A stretch of DNA of 64,000 nucleotides from Vigna angularis (Eukaryota; Streptophyta; Magnoliopsida; Fabales; Fabaceae), in the NCBI RefSeq assembly GCF_016808095.1, contig NC_068974.1:40834590-40898589 (forward strand). Reading direction: 5' to 3'. Position numbers and translations under genes: made by a program. The stretch's first letter is position 1. Every line of letters starts with the position of its first letter. Shown piece by piece: positions 36,401 through 45,754 of this stretch. The notes beneath the pieces are model-generated. The model worked only from the letters and a program-made list of their open reading frames with translations, had not been told where the DNA came from and searched no databases.

Positions 36401-36631
36401 CACCTGTATCGAGATACACCAGAAGATCAAGATATAATAGAAGATCCCGATTTGTCAATCGTATCTAGCATGGACAAATCAAAACACGAGAGTACCTCTG
36501 TTGGCTGGTATGAACCAAGAGACACTATAGAGGAAGATCTTCCGTTAACTTTCTCGGACAAGGTTATGGTCCGAAGCTTCTCGAGCAAAGCTAAGAAGGT
36601 TCTGCAGAAGCACACTGCGCCTAATTACTAA
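22003..36631 (+). CDS. SGR2: SGR2-type DDHD phospholipase (phosphatidic-acid-preferring PLA1-like)
   Basis: SGR2 (SHOOT GRAVITROPISM 2) is a vacuole-associated PLA1-like enzyme needed for shoot gravitropism in Arabidopsis. Twenty exons: 22003-22183, 22359-22459, 22571-22912, 23311-23382, 23902-24054, 24570-24620, 24798-24968, 25335-25484, 26452-26517, 26600-27103, 27804-27873, 27979-28067, 28459-28531, 29644-29746, 30852-30945, 31029-31091, 31797-31845, 32833-32930, 33287-33333 and 36358-36631. All are GT-AG and in phase, giving 916 residues, close to the family size. Seen: HLVFMVHGIG before the lipase core, GHSLG (434-438) with nucleophile Ser436, an acidic variable insert (about 455-600), and the DDHD region with FAVGSPLGVFLALR (about 655), HPYDPVAYRIEPL (701-713) and NYWRDYD near the end. 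ATG at 22003 gives MAEGEEIRPDLLKNTPSNI; an earlier in-frame GTG is not used. No break was seen, although introns carry several insertions. Confidence 0.96.
23362..23652 (+). repeat. Tandem duplication covering end of SGR2 exon 4 and its donor
   Basis: Unit 1 (23362-23519, 158 bp) and unit 2 (23520 to about 23652, 133 bp) are nearly identical apart from a shorter AT run in unit 2. Both begin GATTTGCAAGGCTCCACTCA, that is, the last 21 bp of exon 4, followed by the donor GTATGC. Unit 2 therefore holds a decoy donor with no acceptor before it. Confidence 0.9.
24370..24442. repeat. AT-rich microsatellite (TA with TG interruptions)
   Basis: A run of TA units interrupted three times by TGTA, in SGR2 intron 5. 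Confidence 0.92.
25541..25574 (+). repeat. Copy of SGR2 exon 7 acceptor and start inside intron 8
   Basis: 34 bp that match 24787-24820 (acceptor plus the first 23 bases of exon 7) at 31 of 34 positions. All three differences are transitions in the direction expected for cytosine-methylation decay. The copy keeps a TATAG acceptor but no downstream exon. Confidence 0.75.
30210..30533. mobile_element. MITE-like element in SGR2 intron 14
   Basis: 324 bp with perfect 11-bp terminal inverted repeats: GGCTTAAATAT at 30210-30220 and ATATTTAAGCC at 30523-30533. Internal sequence is AT-rich and noncoding. Terminal GGCTTAAATAT motifs are common in legume miniature elements (from general knowledge). 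I could not fix a target duplication in the T-rich flanks. Confidence 0.65.
33722..34055 (-). mobile_element. Solo-LTR-like block in SGR2 intron 19
   Basis: 334 bp beginning TGTTAGGTACC and ending CCTAACA, the same terminal style as the LTRs at 2185 and 3927 but with unrelated interior. On the minus strand it contains TATAAATAAGACCC, a plausible LTR promoter, suggesting minus orientation. A short internal direct repeat, GGAGGCCTAATCCCC, occurs twice (about 33837 and 33865). The flanks (TCCGT and GTGGA) do not form a target duplication, so the element is a solo LTR of complex origin or a truncated one. Confidence 0.6.
34160..35801. mobile_element. TIR element, possibly Mutator-like, with 11-bp target repeat
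   Basis: A 1642-bp block in SGR2 intron 19 whose ends are imperfect inverted repeats (GGCTTAAATACT at 34160; AGTATTTAAAT ending 35801). More distant end similarity continues inward for some 60 bp. It is flanked by exact 11-bp direct repeats ATATAAAACTA (34149-34159 and 35802-35812). An 8-11 bp duplication fits Mutator-like elements. No transposase frame is visible. The interior (about 34330-35080) is clearly more GC-rich than the surrounding intron and the right half holds a tandem duplication. The minus-strand frame 34721-34224 (165 codons) lies inside it and resembles nothing I know. Confidence 0.6.
35090..35694. repeat. Two-copy ~300-bp tandem repeat inside the TIR element
   Basis: Copy 1 about 35090-35403 and copy 2 about 35406-35694, starting GGTTCTGATGTTGAACGTG and GGTTCTGAAGTTGAACGCG. 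They share long stretches (for example GAGAGATTGGTTTTCTTGCG). Copy 2 lacks a short segment near its end. Confidence 0.88.
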
Positions 36632-37694
36632 ATGCATGGCTGCTGGTGAATCCCTCAAGGTTACCTGCTCTGCGATTCAATTGTGCATGCTCATATGATA
36701 TTAACATCCATCTCAACTTGCGGTCACCGACTCTACTCAATGTAATCTAGATTGTGTAATTTTGCGAAAGAATGTATAGTAGACGGATCTGCATCATATG
36801 GTTGCTTCATATAGCTGGCTTGTGTAGTGTTGAATTAGACAGACTCTTTCCAACATATATATGGAATAACAAAATATTAGAGGAAATAAAGGAAATTTCC
36901 TTCTGCACGACGATCGGTATCTTAGTATAAGAACTCCATATTCCCTGGTGGTAGTTAAAGAAGCTGAATAAACATTGTTTCAACTTTGTCAGTTAGGTAG
37001 TTATAAGGAGATAATTCATTTTCATGTACATTGATTAAAAATGAAAAAGAATGTAACAGGTGAGAGATCCATTTGTGCATAATACACATTCGAGAGAAAC
37101 GAAATTGGAAATTCTAAACACCCGCCCTTGATACTTGTCTATTGACCATAACATCTTTAATGTGTTGTTTTCCATTGAACTGACGTCATTAGAAACGAGA
37201 CCTATTTGAGGAAAGATAGAGAGATACACGGGAAACTGAAAACATGTGAAAGATATCGAAATTTACAGAAATAGTAGAGAAATACTAGTGTTTTGTAAGA
37301 GATAACATTCATCACAAATATCTGAAAACCTCAAGGTGCACCAGGTCCAACTGATTTATGCTTTCATCTATGAAGTGAGTGACGATCGCTAATCCTAAGA
37401 GTTTGACGTAAAAATGAATTCACCTAGCTTACCTAACCAAATACTGTTTTCTGCAGAGATAACGAGAAGGTATAGTTCCCCAAGAAAGTGTTTCTTTTAT
37501 TCTTTTTGTTTCCTGTTTCCTTTTGTTTGGTATCCATTTCTTGTACTCATAACATGAAGATAAAAGAATTTACAGGTGCATAAATGTGAACTAACTTGGT
37601 ATGTAAGAACAACAAAGTAGAAATGTAGAGAAAGGTGCCAACACAGAAAGAAAGAACACTACGTTTAACAGAGCGAAATGGGTTGATGGTAGCT
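36632..37694. other. Convergent 3' region between SGR2 and the zinc-ribbon gene
   Basis: Holds both 3' UTRs. Possible polyadenylation signals are seen for SGR2 (AAATAAAGG near 36885). No further gene or repeat recognised. Confidence 0.5.
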
Positions 37695-38685
37695 TCACTT
37701 CTCCTCAAAGTCGACATCAATAATGTCAGGATCTGATCTTGAGTTGGTTCTACCACCTGCCCCTCTTGAAAAGAAATCCCCGTTACCGCCTTTAGGCTGC
37801 CACACGATGTTGCCACAGCCTGTACATCGAATTACTTGGTTCTTGTAGCCAGTAAACTGCATCTTGCAAGCCGGACAGGATCCCTGTCCAGTTTGAATTT
37901 GAATTTAAATTTGAGTACAACATAAAGTAGCAGAGATTGAGAATAATGGGATAGGATGGGTACCTTGATAACTAAGGAGTTGGCCAAGGTTCCAATGAGA
38001 AGAGGCCCAGCAAATGGAAGTACCCATGTTGCGATTATCAGAATCCGAAAAAGCCAACCAGAAAGTGCGAACCAGATGAAGAAAAGCGTCTGAGCAGTGA
38101 TAACCAGTCGAAATTAAGTGTGAAATGAAATATGGTTGCGTTATATACTGATAGAAAGAAGCGCGGATTTACTTACAGCGAAACTCTTTCCGATAGGACT
38201 ATCGAGAAAGTCGTTGAGCTGCTTCCTGTACTGCACCGGTGCAAAATCACAATCAAATCAATCACATAATCACATTCATCCATCATACCAAAATACAAAA
38301 ACATACACACACTGACCTTGGGCCAGTTCCTTTGGAAATCGATGCTGAAAGTGCGGTAGCGCTGTCCAATCTCAAATTCACGATCAATCTCTCGGGCTCG
38401 GTCAGCGGCGGCCCTGGCGACGGAAGAGAGACGACGTGAAAGGGAATAGCGGCGGTCGATGCGTTCGGCGGTCTTCCTGGCTTCGAACACGAAGCGCTCA
38501 AAGCCATCGTTGGCACTTCTCCATGCCTCCCTCCAAACCCTATCCGTGTCTCCCCTGCCCTTACCCTTTCCATTTCCATTACCGAAGGCTTTCAGTGTCA
38601 CCCTCCCTCTCCTCTTCACCACAGACTCAGCCCTAAACCTAACGCTCGGTGGTTGCCACCGCACAGGCACCGTTGCCGCCATCAT
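37695..38685 (-). CDS. Unrecognised plastid-type membrane protein with Cys4 zinc-ribbon motif
   Basis: Four exons: 38685-38317, 38230-38177, 38089-37964 and 37883-37695, in phase, 245 residues. The N-terminus (MMAATVPVRWQPPSVRFR, then VVKRRGRVTLKAFG) is basic and hydroxylated with no early acidic residues, like a chloroplast transit peptide. A charged, Arg-rich helical middle follows (about 50-120; RRYSLSRRLSSVARAAADR). Then comes a hydrophobic stretch (about 142-182; FFIWFALSGWLFRILIIATW) that can span a membrane once or twice. The C-terminus carries C186-x2-C189 and C203-x2-C206, a zinc-ribbon-like knuckle, then a Gly-rich linker and the acidic end DIIDVDFEEK. Start chosen at the first of two adjacent ATGs; an in-frame GTG upstream is ignored. 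I do not recognise the family and give no function. It is divergent from the quinone oxidoreductase gene. Confidence 0.85.
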
Positions 38686-38759
38686 TTTCTCGGTCTCACA
38701 CTTCACGCTCCTCTCATCCCCTCCTTCAACTCAACTCACCTCGCGCAATATGTAATGTA

Positions 38760-39894
38760 TCTCTCTATTTTACTCTATCACCATAATTATTATAATATAT
38801 TTTCTCCTGTTTATTTATTTATTTATTTTATATTAATTACCTTAATTTCATTTTCACCCATTATCTTCTGCTATCATCTAAACCAAACAATACTTATATA
38901 TTTATGTTTTTAAATTATTTTTTATTCTTACATAAACAATTAAATAATTTTATTTAGACTTTTATGACTAAAAATTAAAGAAATCAAATTACTATTCTCG
39001 CATAACCAACACAAAAAGTTCACTAAAAAAACAGCCCTAAATTAACTGAAAATTCATTCGAAAAACAACACTAAATTGTGATGAAGTCATGACTGAGTTT
39101 TTTAATGAACAATAAAAGCTCAATGAGAAAAAAAAAACATTATAAATAGATAAACACTGAATTGTAATTAAGTCGTGATTGAGTTCTTTTTAATCAGAAC
39201 ACTAAAAGTTCAATAAAAACTATTATCAATAAATAAATACTAAAGGTAAAAATTTTCTCTCAACTAATATCTCTCTTAAAATAAATTGTTAATAAAATAC
39301 TAATTTAAATGTTAATATTTTATTATTATACATAGTGGTTAAATAGATCCAAGAGAAACGCTCATATGTCAAAAACAGTAATATTTTTTAAACTTCTTTT
39401 ACAAAAAGAAGGTTTAAAATCTTATTTCTTTTACTTTTGTCTGTGAGAGTACTATTTTTATTACTCTAATGTCATAAAGATTTCCCAAGTTAAAAAGATT
39501 AAATTAATATTTTATTTATAGAAACATCGAAAGACTATTCTTCTTGTTCATATATATTGAAATTTCTTATCCACGAGGACAAGGACTACTAGTATTCTGT
39601 TTACATAATCCCATTCTGGTCAGTGGTCACGTGTGAAAAAAGCAACCTTATAATTTATTAATATTTAATAATAAAAATATAAACAATGAATATACATGGC
39701 ATAAGCACATGCCACGTTTAGGTTTGGAGCTTTGAGCCGAAATCGAGGAAGAACATGATTTCTCCATGGCATAAATAAAAAGGAAAATTTTCGTTTTTAA
39801 AATCATTTTTTAAATGGATTAATAAATATCAGAAGAAGAATATAAATGGTGGATAGAGATACTGCAAAAGAGAAAACAGAAGAGAAGAGAAGAG
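38760..39894. other. Divergent spacer upstream of the quinone oxidoreductase pair
   Basis: AT-rich. Contains a degenerate 85-bp tandem duplication (about 39068-39240, each copy with ACTAAATTGTGATGAAGTC-like or ACTGAATTGTAATTAAGTC-like sequence), a G-box and a TATA-like element. No gene seen. Confidence 0.5.
39628..39633. promoter_or_regulatory. G-box CACGTG
   Basis: Palindromic CACGTG within GGTCACGTGTG, 262 bp upstream of the first quinone oxidoreductase ATG. G-boxes bind bZIP/bHLH factors in stress and light responses; function here is inferred. Confidence 0.45.
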
Positions 39895-41275
39895 ATGGCA
39901 AAGAATGTGATGAATGCGATTCAGTACGAGAAGTATGGAGGAGGTCCCGGCGGCTTGAAGGTTCCGTGGCTTCTTCTGTTTCTATTAATTAAGTGTGTTA
40001 CTGCTGTTTAATTCGAATAATCTTAATTTGCATATTGCGTTGTAAGCAGCACGTTGAAGTTGGAGTTCCCAGTCCAAAGAAGAAGGAGGTTCTGGTGAAA
40101 GTGGAAGCGGTTAGCATCAACCCAGTCGATTGGAAGATTCAGAAGGGTGTTATGAGACCTTTATTTGTCCCTGGAAACTTTCCTCATACACCTTGTATTC
40201 ATCTTTTCTCATCCAACTCTTCACCCTCTCTTCCTTCCTTTCTGCTATTTACCTTTAACAAAATTTCTTTTCTTACAGGCACCGATGTCGCTGGAGAGGT
40301 GGTTCAGATCGGACCACAAGTCAACGATTTCAAAGTTGGAGACAAAGTCCTTTCCAAACTCTCTACTCGAGTAATTATGCAAATCCTTAAATCAACTAAC
40401 AATCGCCTTTTTTGAATCCATCCCTTCAAAACTAAATCATAGTATGATGGTGACACTGTCAAATTATTTCTATGCTAAATAAATGCGATGTCATAACTGT
40501 ACTTGTTATAATTGATTGAAAAATTTATTCACTTGTGTGTGTGGTATTGATTCTGTGTTGTGTGTGGTGAATTACGACATGGCAGTATGGAGGTGGATTG
40601 GCTGAGTTTGCTGTGGCTAGTGAGAGCTTAACAGCTTCGAGGCCAACTGAAGTCTCAGCTGCTGAAGCTGCGGCGTTACCTATTGCCGGGCTCACAGCTC
40701 GTGATGCCCTCGCTCAAATTGCAGGAGTCAAGCTTGATGGGACTGGTGAGCCTAAGAACGTTTTGGTTACTGCTGCTTCAGGTGGTGTAGGTCACTATGC
40801 TGTTCAACTGGCAAAGCTAGGGAACAACCATGTCACAGCCACTTGTGGGGCTCGCAACATTGAGTTTGTTAAGGGCTTAGGTGCTGACGAGGTTCTTGAT
40901 TACAGGACTCCGGAGGGGGCAGCGCTCAAGAGTCCATCTGGTAGGAAATATGATGCAGTCATAAACTGCACAACTGGAATACCTTGGTCGACTTTAGATG
41001 CTAATTTGACTGAAAAGGCAGTGGTGGTTGATTTAACTCCTAATCCATCTTCATTTCTGACTGCTGCTCTGAAGAAAGTTACTTTTTCCAAGAAGCGGCT
41101 GGTGCCATTTTTTGTAGATGTCAAGCGTGAGGGCCTGGACAATCTACTTCAGTTATTGAAGGATGGGAAACTCAAGTCTGTTATTGATTCCAGGTTTCCT
41201 TTGAGCAAAGCCGAAGATGCTTGGGCTAAGAGCATTGATGGCCATGCCACTGGAAAAATCATTGTTGAACCATAG
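39895..41275 (+). CDS. Quinone oxidoreductase-like protein (ceQORH family), copy 1
   Basis: Medium-chain zinc-independent dehydrogenase/reductase of the chloroplast-envelope quinone oxidoreductase homologue family, which uses NADPH to reduce quinones or reactive carbonyls. Exons 39895-39960, 40050-40194, 40279-40370 and 40586-41275, in phase, give 330 residues. The N-terminus MAKNVMNAIQYEKYGGGPGGLK starts directly with the catalytic fold and lacks a cleavable transit peptide, as known for ceQORH. Seen: INPVDWKIQKG, TDVAGEVVQIGPQV, and the Rossmann segment AASGGVGHYAVQLAK, then GADEVLDYRTPEG; C-terminal FPLSKAEDAWAKSIDGHATGKI. The zinc-binding cysteines of alcohol dehydrogenases are absent, as expected. 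It sits 1.5 kb upstream of a near-identical copy with the same exon structure. Confidence 0.93.
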
Positions 41276-41854
41276 TTTATTGGCTACTTTGCTTGGAGCT
41301 GTTGTAATCATGTAATTTCTGCATTTTTATCTGGAAAAAGTTTGTGTAAGTTAAAAGCTCTGGCTATATTTGTTGTTAATGTTTGTTGTACTCAATCAAT
41401 AATTCGTGAATTCATTATTGTGTTTATCAAATCCGTGAAGTCAATGGGAAGATATTTCTTCTTCTAGATCCAGTTTTCCTCCTGCAGAGGCCAATGATGT
41501 GATGCTTATTTAATGCGATTGTTTGTCGTACTTCAAGTTCTTTAAATTAAAATTGTTGCATGAATTCTTACTTTACATTACTGACAACCACGTCTAACCA
41601 GGTATAAACCCTAAACATTTATTATTATTTTTCTTACATTTCATAGTTATATCTTTCATTATTCATTTTTCAATACATTCCACAATTACATCATTCGTTC
41701 ATCTAGCCAAAATATGTATTGAATAGTTGTAATACTTAACTTTTCCATTGAAAGTTTAAACTAAATTTCGCAAAAAGGCTACTTTTGTTGATAAAGTATA
41801 TAATTAAGCCTTTAATTTACAACCATTTACAACCATCGAAAAAATATTAATGTA

Positions 41855-42218
41855 GGGTTAAATATGTTTTTGTCCTTAACTTTTTAAGTAAAATTTGAAA
41901 TAAATCTCTTTTCAAAACTTTCAACTAATTTAGTTCCCAAATTTTAGAAATGTGTGAATTTAGTCATTTTAACTAAATTTTTGTTAACTTTATTTGATGT
42001 TTCAAACGCATTTATCAATTAACATTGAAGCAAAAATGTGTCAAACGGTGTAAATAACTCAAATGTTATCCACTTGAAACATCAAATAAACCTAACAAAA
42101 TTTAATTAAAATGACTAAATTCACACATTTCTAAAATTTGGGAATTAAATTAGGTCAAAATTTTGAAGAGAAACTAATTCTAATTTTTATTAAATGTTAA
42201 GGAAAAAACATATTTAAC
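41855..42218. mobile_element. Long-inverted-repeat MITE
   Basis: About 364 bp that folds back on itself for most of its length. Left arm starts GGGTTAAATATGTTTTTGTCC and right arm ends GGAAAAAACATATTTAAC. The inner arms pair too (ACTAAATTTTTGTTA against TAACAAAATTTAATT; AAATGTGTGAATTTAGTCA against TGACTAAATTCACACATTT). Noncoding. No clear target duplication in the AT-rich flanks. Confidence 0.75.
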
Positions 42219-42506
42219 AAGTATAAATTATATTATTAAACATGTGTTATATAATATAAATCAAGGAATGCTTGTTCTGAAATCCAATAATATTCATTTG
42301 TAACAAATATGTATATATTTCAAATTTCATAATAATGTACATAGTGTTTTTGACACTAATATGTACATACCAATGTAAACACCCTATAAGCAATAATAGC
42401 TATCACTGTTGACAACCTCAAGTATATTAGATTTTCCTGAATGTAGATTAAGGACTCCTTATCCTGAAATTTGATAATATATACACATTTATATGACTAC
42501 AAATAA

Positions 42507-42509
<3 letters not shown>

Positions 42510-42574
<65 letters not shown>
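42510..42574. repeat. (AT)n microsatellite, about 65 bp
   Basis: The longest pure dinucleotide run in the window, about 33 AT units, between the two quinone oxidoreductase copies. Confidence 0.95.
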
Positions 42575-42580
<6 letters not shown>

Positions 42581-42742
42581 CAGAATATTCATATGAGCGT
42601 AACTATGTTAATGCCTTGTATGTAGGACCTACACTAAACCCAAATATGAAATACTTTAAATAAATAATTATAAATGGATAATTGCAGAAAAAATATTTGA
42701 CGTTGTAACATGTAAGAGAGCAAGAAAAGGAGGAAAGAAGAG

Positions 42743-44842
42743 ATGACAACAGCGACGACAACAACCACTCCCAATCTCATGAATGCGCTTCAGTACGACG
42801 CCTATGGCGGAGGCCCCGCCGGCCTGAAGGTTTTCACTTTCCTCTCTTTCTGTTCTATTCCATTCAATTCCTTTCAATTTAACCTAATTTCTCCATTTCC
42901 ATTTTCAGCACGTTCAAGTTGGCGTTCCCACTCCCAAGACAAGTGAGGTTTTGCTGAAATTGGAAGCAGTCAGCATCAACCCCATTGATTGGAAGATTCA
43001 GACGGGTGTTCTGCGCGCTCTATTTTTACCCAGAACATTTCCCCACATTCCTTGTATGCTTCCATTCATTCATTCATTCACTTCTTTTTTTTCGTAACTA
43101 TTCATAATCGTAAATAATTATCATTATTTTTTTCATCATCCCACTGTCAGGCACTGATGTAGCTGGAGAAATCGTTGAGATCGGACCGCAAGTCAAAGAT
43201 TTCAAAGTGGGAGACAAAGTCCTTGCCAAACTCACTCATCAAGTAATTCAATTCTCTCTTTCTTTTACTCCTCCCCCATTTCAACTGCTAATTGCAACAC
43301 TATTCATCTCATTAAGAAGGAGGGAATACTTAATTTTTTTTGAACCACCACCATCCTAATTCGCTTTTTCACGAACATCTTTGTTGGCAAAGGGAGAAGT
43401 AGAGAGTCTCGCCATAGTAGTTGTTATACAAGATAGTCACTATTCCTGCTCTTAAATTTTTTCTATTTCAAAATTACAACTACCAAAGCATAATCATAGG
43501 CATTGTCTTTTTCTTAGAGCACGGGTTTATATAATTAAGAATTAAGAATTGGTTCTTATAAGACATTTTTATTGAAATATGCTGAGATGGTATAAGAAAT
43601 AAGACTAAGGGTCTTTCACCAGAATAATTTTTTTTTGTTTTGTTTTGGAAATATATATTTCTACCAACAATTAAATAAAACATTAACGATATTGTGTAAG
43701 ACCCTTGTATTGGAGTAAAAATTGCAAAATGATCTTAAGTGTGATGTAATGTGGTGAAACTCCCAAAAATTAGATTAAGACCTTATATTAGATGGAGATG
43801 TTTTTAGGTACAAAACATGTTTATCGCTTACTTGACCAGTAACACTTTCTTAATTATTATATAATAATATCAAGACACCAGATCACGCCAAAGCTCATCC
43901 TCATTTAGTCATGTAATAGTACTACTTCTAATGTTTTTCTTTTTGTTTGAAAAACTTATTGCCCCTTGAATGAAGGTGTATTGTTTGTCTAAAGAAACTA
44001 GTAAAGAATATATGAAAGTGCTAGATAAGTTCTAGTGTGAAATAAATGGCATGCTACACCTGAACTTGTTCCAAGTTAAAGAATCTTTTCATATTCATAT
44101 GCTGACGGCAACTGCCTAATACCCATTTTGTGTTGTATTTGTTGAATGTCAGTATGGAGGTGGACTGGCTGAGTTTGCTGTGGCTAGTGAGAGCTTAACA
44201 GCTTCCAGACCACCTGAAGTCTCAGCTGCTGAAGCTGCAGCATTACCTATTGCCGCACTCACAGCTCGTGATGCTCTCATTCAACTTGCAGAAGTCAAGC
44301 TTGATGGAACTGGCCAGCCCAAGAACATTTTAGTAACTGCTGCTTCAGGTGGTGTAGGTCACTATGCTGTTCAACTAGCAAAGCTAGGGAACACCCATGT
44401 CACAGCCACTTGTGGGGCTCGCAACATTGAGTTTGTTAAGGGCTTAGGTGCCGATGAGGTTCTTGACTACAGGACTCCGGAGGGGGCAGCACTCAAGAGT
44501 CCATCTGGTAGAAAATATGATGCAGTCATACACTGTACGACAGGAATACCTTGGTCAACTTTTGAGCCTAATTTGGCTGAAAAGGGCGTTGTAGTTGATT
44601 TAACACCTAATGCAAGTTCGTTGTGGACTGCTGCTCTGAAGAAAGTTACTTTTGCCAAGAAGCGGCTGGTGCCATTTGTTGTAACTGTCCAGCGTGAGGG
44701 CCTGGAACATCTACTCCAATTACTGAAGGATGGGAAACTTAAGTCTGTTATTGACTCCAAGTTTCCTTTGAGCAAAGCTGAAGATGCTTGGGCTAAGAGC
44801 ATTGATGGCCATGCTACTGGAAAAATCATTGTGGAACCATAG
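42743..44842 (+). CDS. Quinone oxidoreductase-like protein (ceQORH family), copy 2
   Basis: Exons 42743-42829, 42909-43053, 43151-43242 and 44153-44842 give 337 residues. Exons 2, 3 and 4 have exactly the lengths of copy 1 (145, 92 and 690 nt) and the same phases, so the pair arose by tandem duplication. The N-terminus differs (MTTATTTTTPNLMNALQYD), a Thr-rich extension of seven residues. Rossmann segment and C-terminus match copy 1 closely (AASGGVGHYAVQLAK, GADEVLDYRTPEG). Intron 3 has grown to 910 bp against 215 bp in copy 1. No broken residue in the motifs I checked; it looks functional. Confidence 0.93.
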
Positions 44843-45754
44843 ATACAGTTTGCTTTGAGGTGTTGAATTTGTAGTTTCTAAATATCTGGACGAGGTTTTT
44901 GTAAAGATCACATGACAATGAATAACTGTGCGTATTGTATGCTTGTAAGGATTTTAAGTTAATATTTGTTGTCTTTTGACACTCTCGAATTGGTTTTTAT
45001 ATGACGGGATGATTTCTCAGGAACTTTTTCTCGTGTCCTAATTAGTTGTTGAGCTTTTTAAGGAAACGGGTAAAAAGACGAATCCCCTGTGAAATGAACT
45101 TGTTTTCTCCTTTCCTTTTCTCATGGCTGAATTAGTACTTGTTTGCTTAAGCTTGCTACCCGATAAAAGCTTATTTTTCATAAATTCTCTTATGAAGCTC
45201 ATTAATTTCTAGCAAGTATTAGTTGGTTTTCTTGTATATGGATCCTTATCCAGTGTTCATGTGCTACAAAAACCTTTCTGATCTCACATATTTCTTATAT
45301 GACGAGCAGAGTCCAGGTCCAAGGCGTCTCACTTGAAATGCAAAATTAACAAGTTTTATGTGCTGATTTTGTCTATGAACGGGCATGTAGGTTTTGTAGA
45401 TTTAATTTGTGATTAGATTTGAAAATCAGTGAGATTCACAGGAGTTCTCATGAAGCAAGGGATGGTGAAAATAGTTGAAAGGGTGTTTTTTCTATTTGAA
45501 GGAATAGATTAACAGGGTGTGTCGAGGTGAAGGATCTCCGAGACAAACATCAAACGCAGGCTATTGGTTAAATTGAGGAAAAGGGGGATTCGAAATGGAA
45601 TTTAGGTGGTCAATTAATTGAATCTTTTCTTACACAGGAAAAGGGGGCGAAATATGAGAAACAAAGAACAAATCACACTAGCACATACTATATACCTTGA
45701 TTACAGTTATTTTGTTTAGATGTCTATGTCTTAACAATTCTACTCTAAATTAGG
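44843..45754. other. Convergent 3' region
   Basis: 3' UTR of quinone oxidoreductase copy 2 and 3' UTR of the GNAT gene. No repeat or extra gene recognised. Confidence 0.5.

Larger units (their letters stand above)
41276..42742. other. Spacer between tandem quinone oxidoreductase genes
   Basis: About 1.5 kb holding the 3' UTR of copy 1, a long-TIR MITE-like palindrome (41855-42218), a long AT microsatellite and the promoter of copy 2. Confidence 0.6.

Noticed and set aside
44467..44829. Minus-strand 120-codon frame opposite quinone oxidoreductase copy 2 (and the equivalent at 40900-41142)
   Set aside because: Antisense shadows of a conserved exon; present in both copies simply because the exons are similar.
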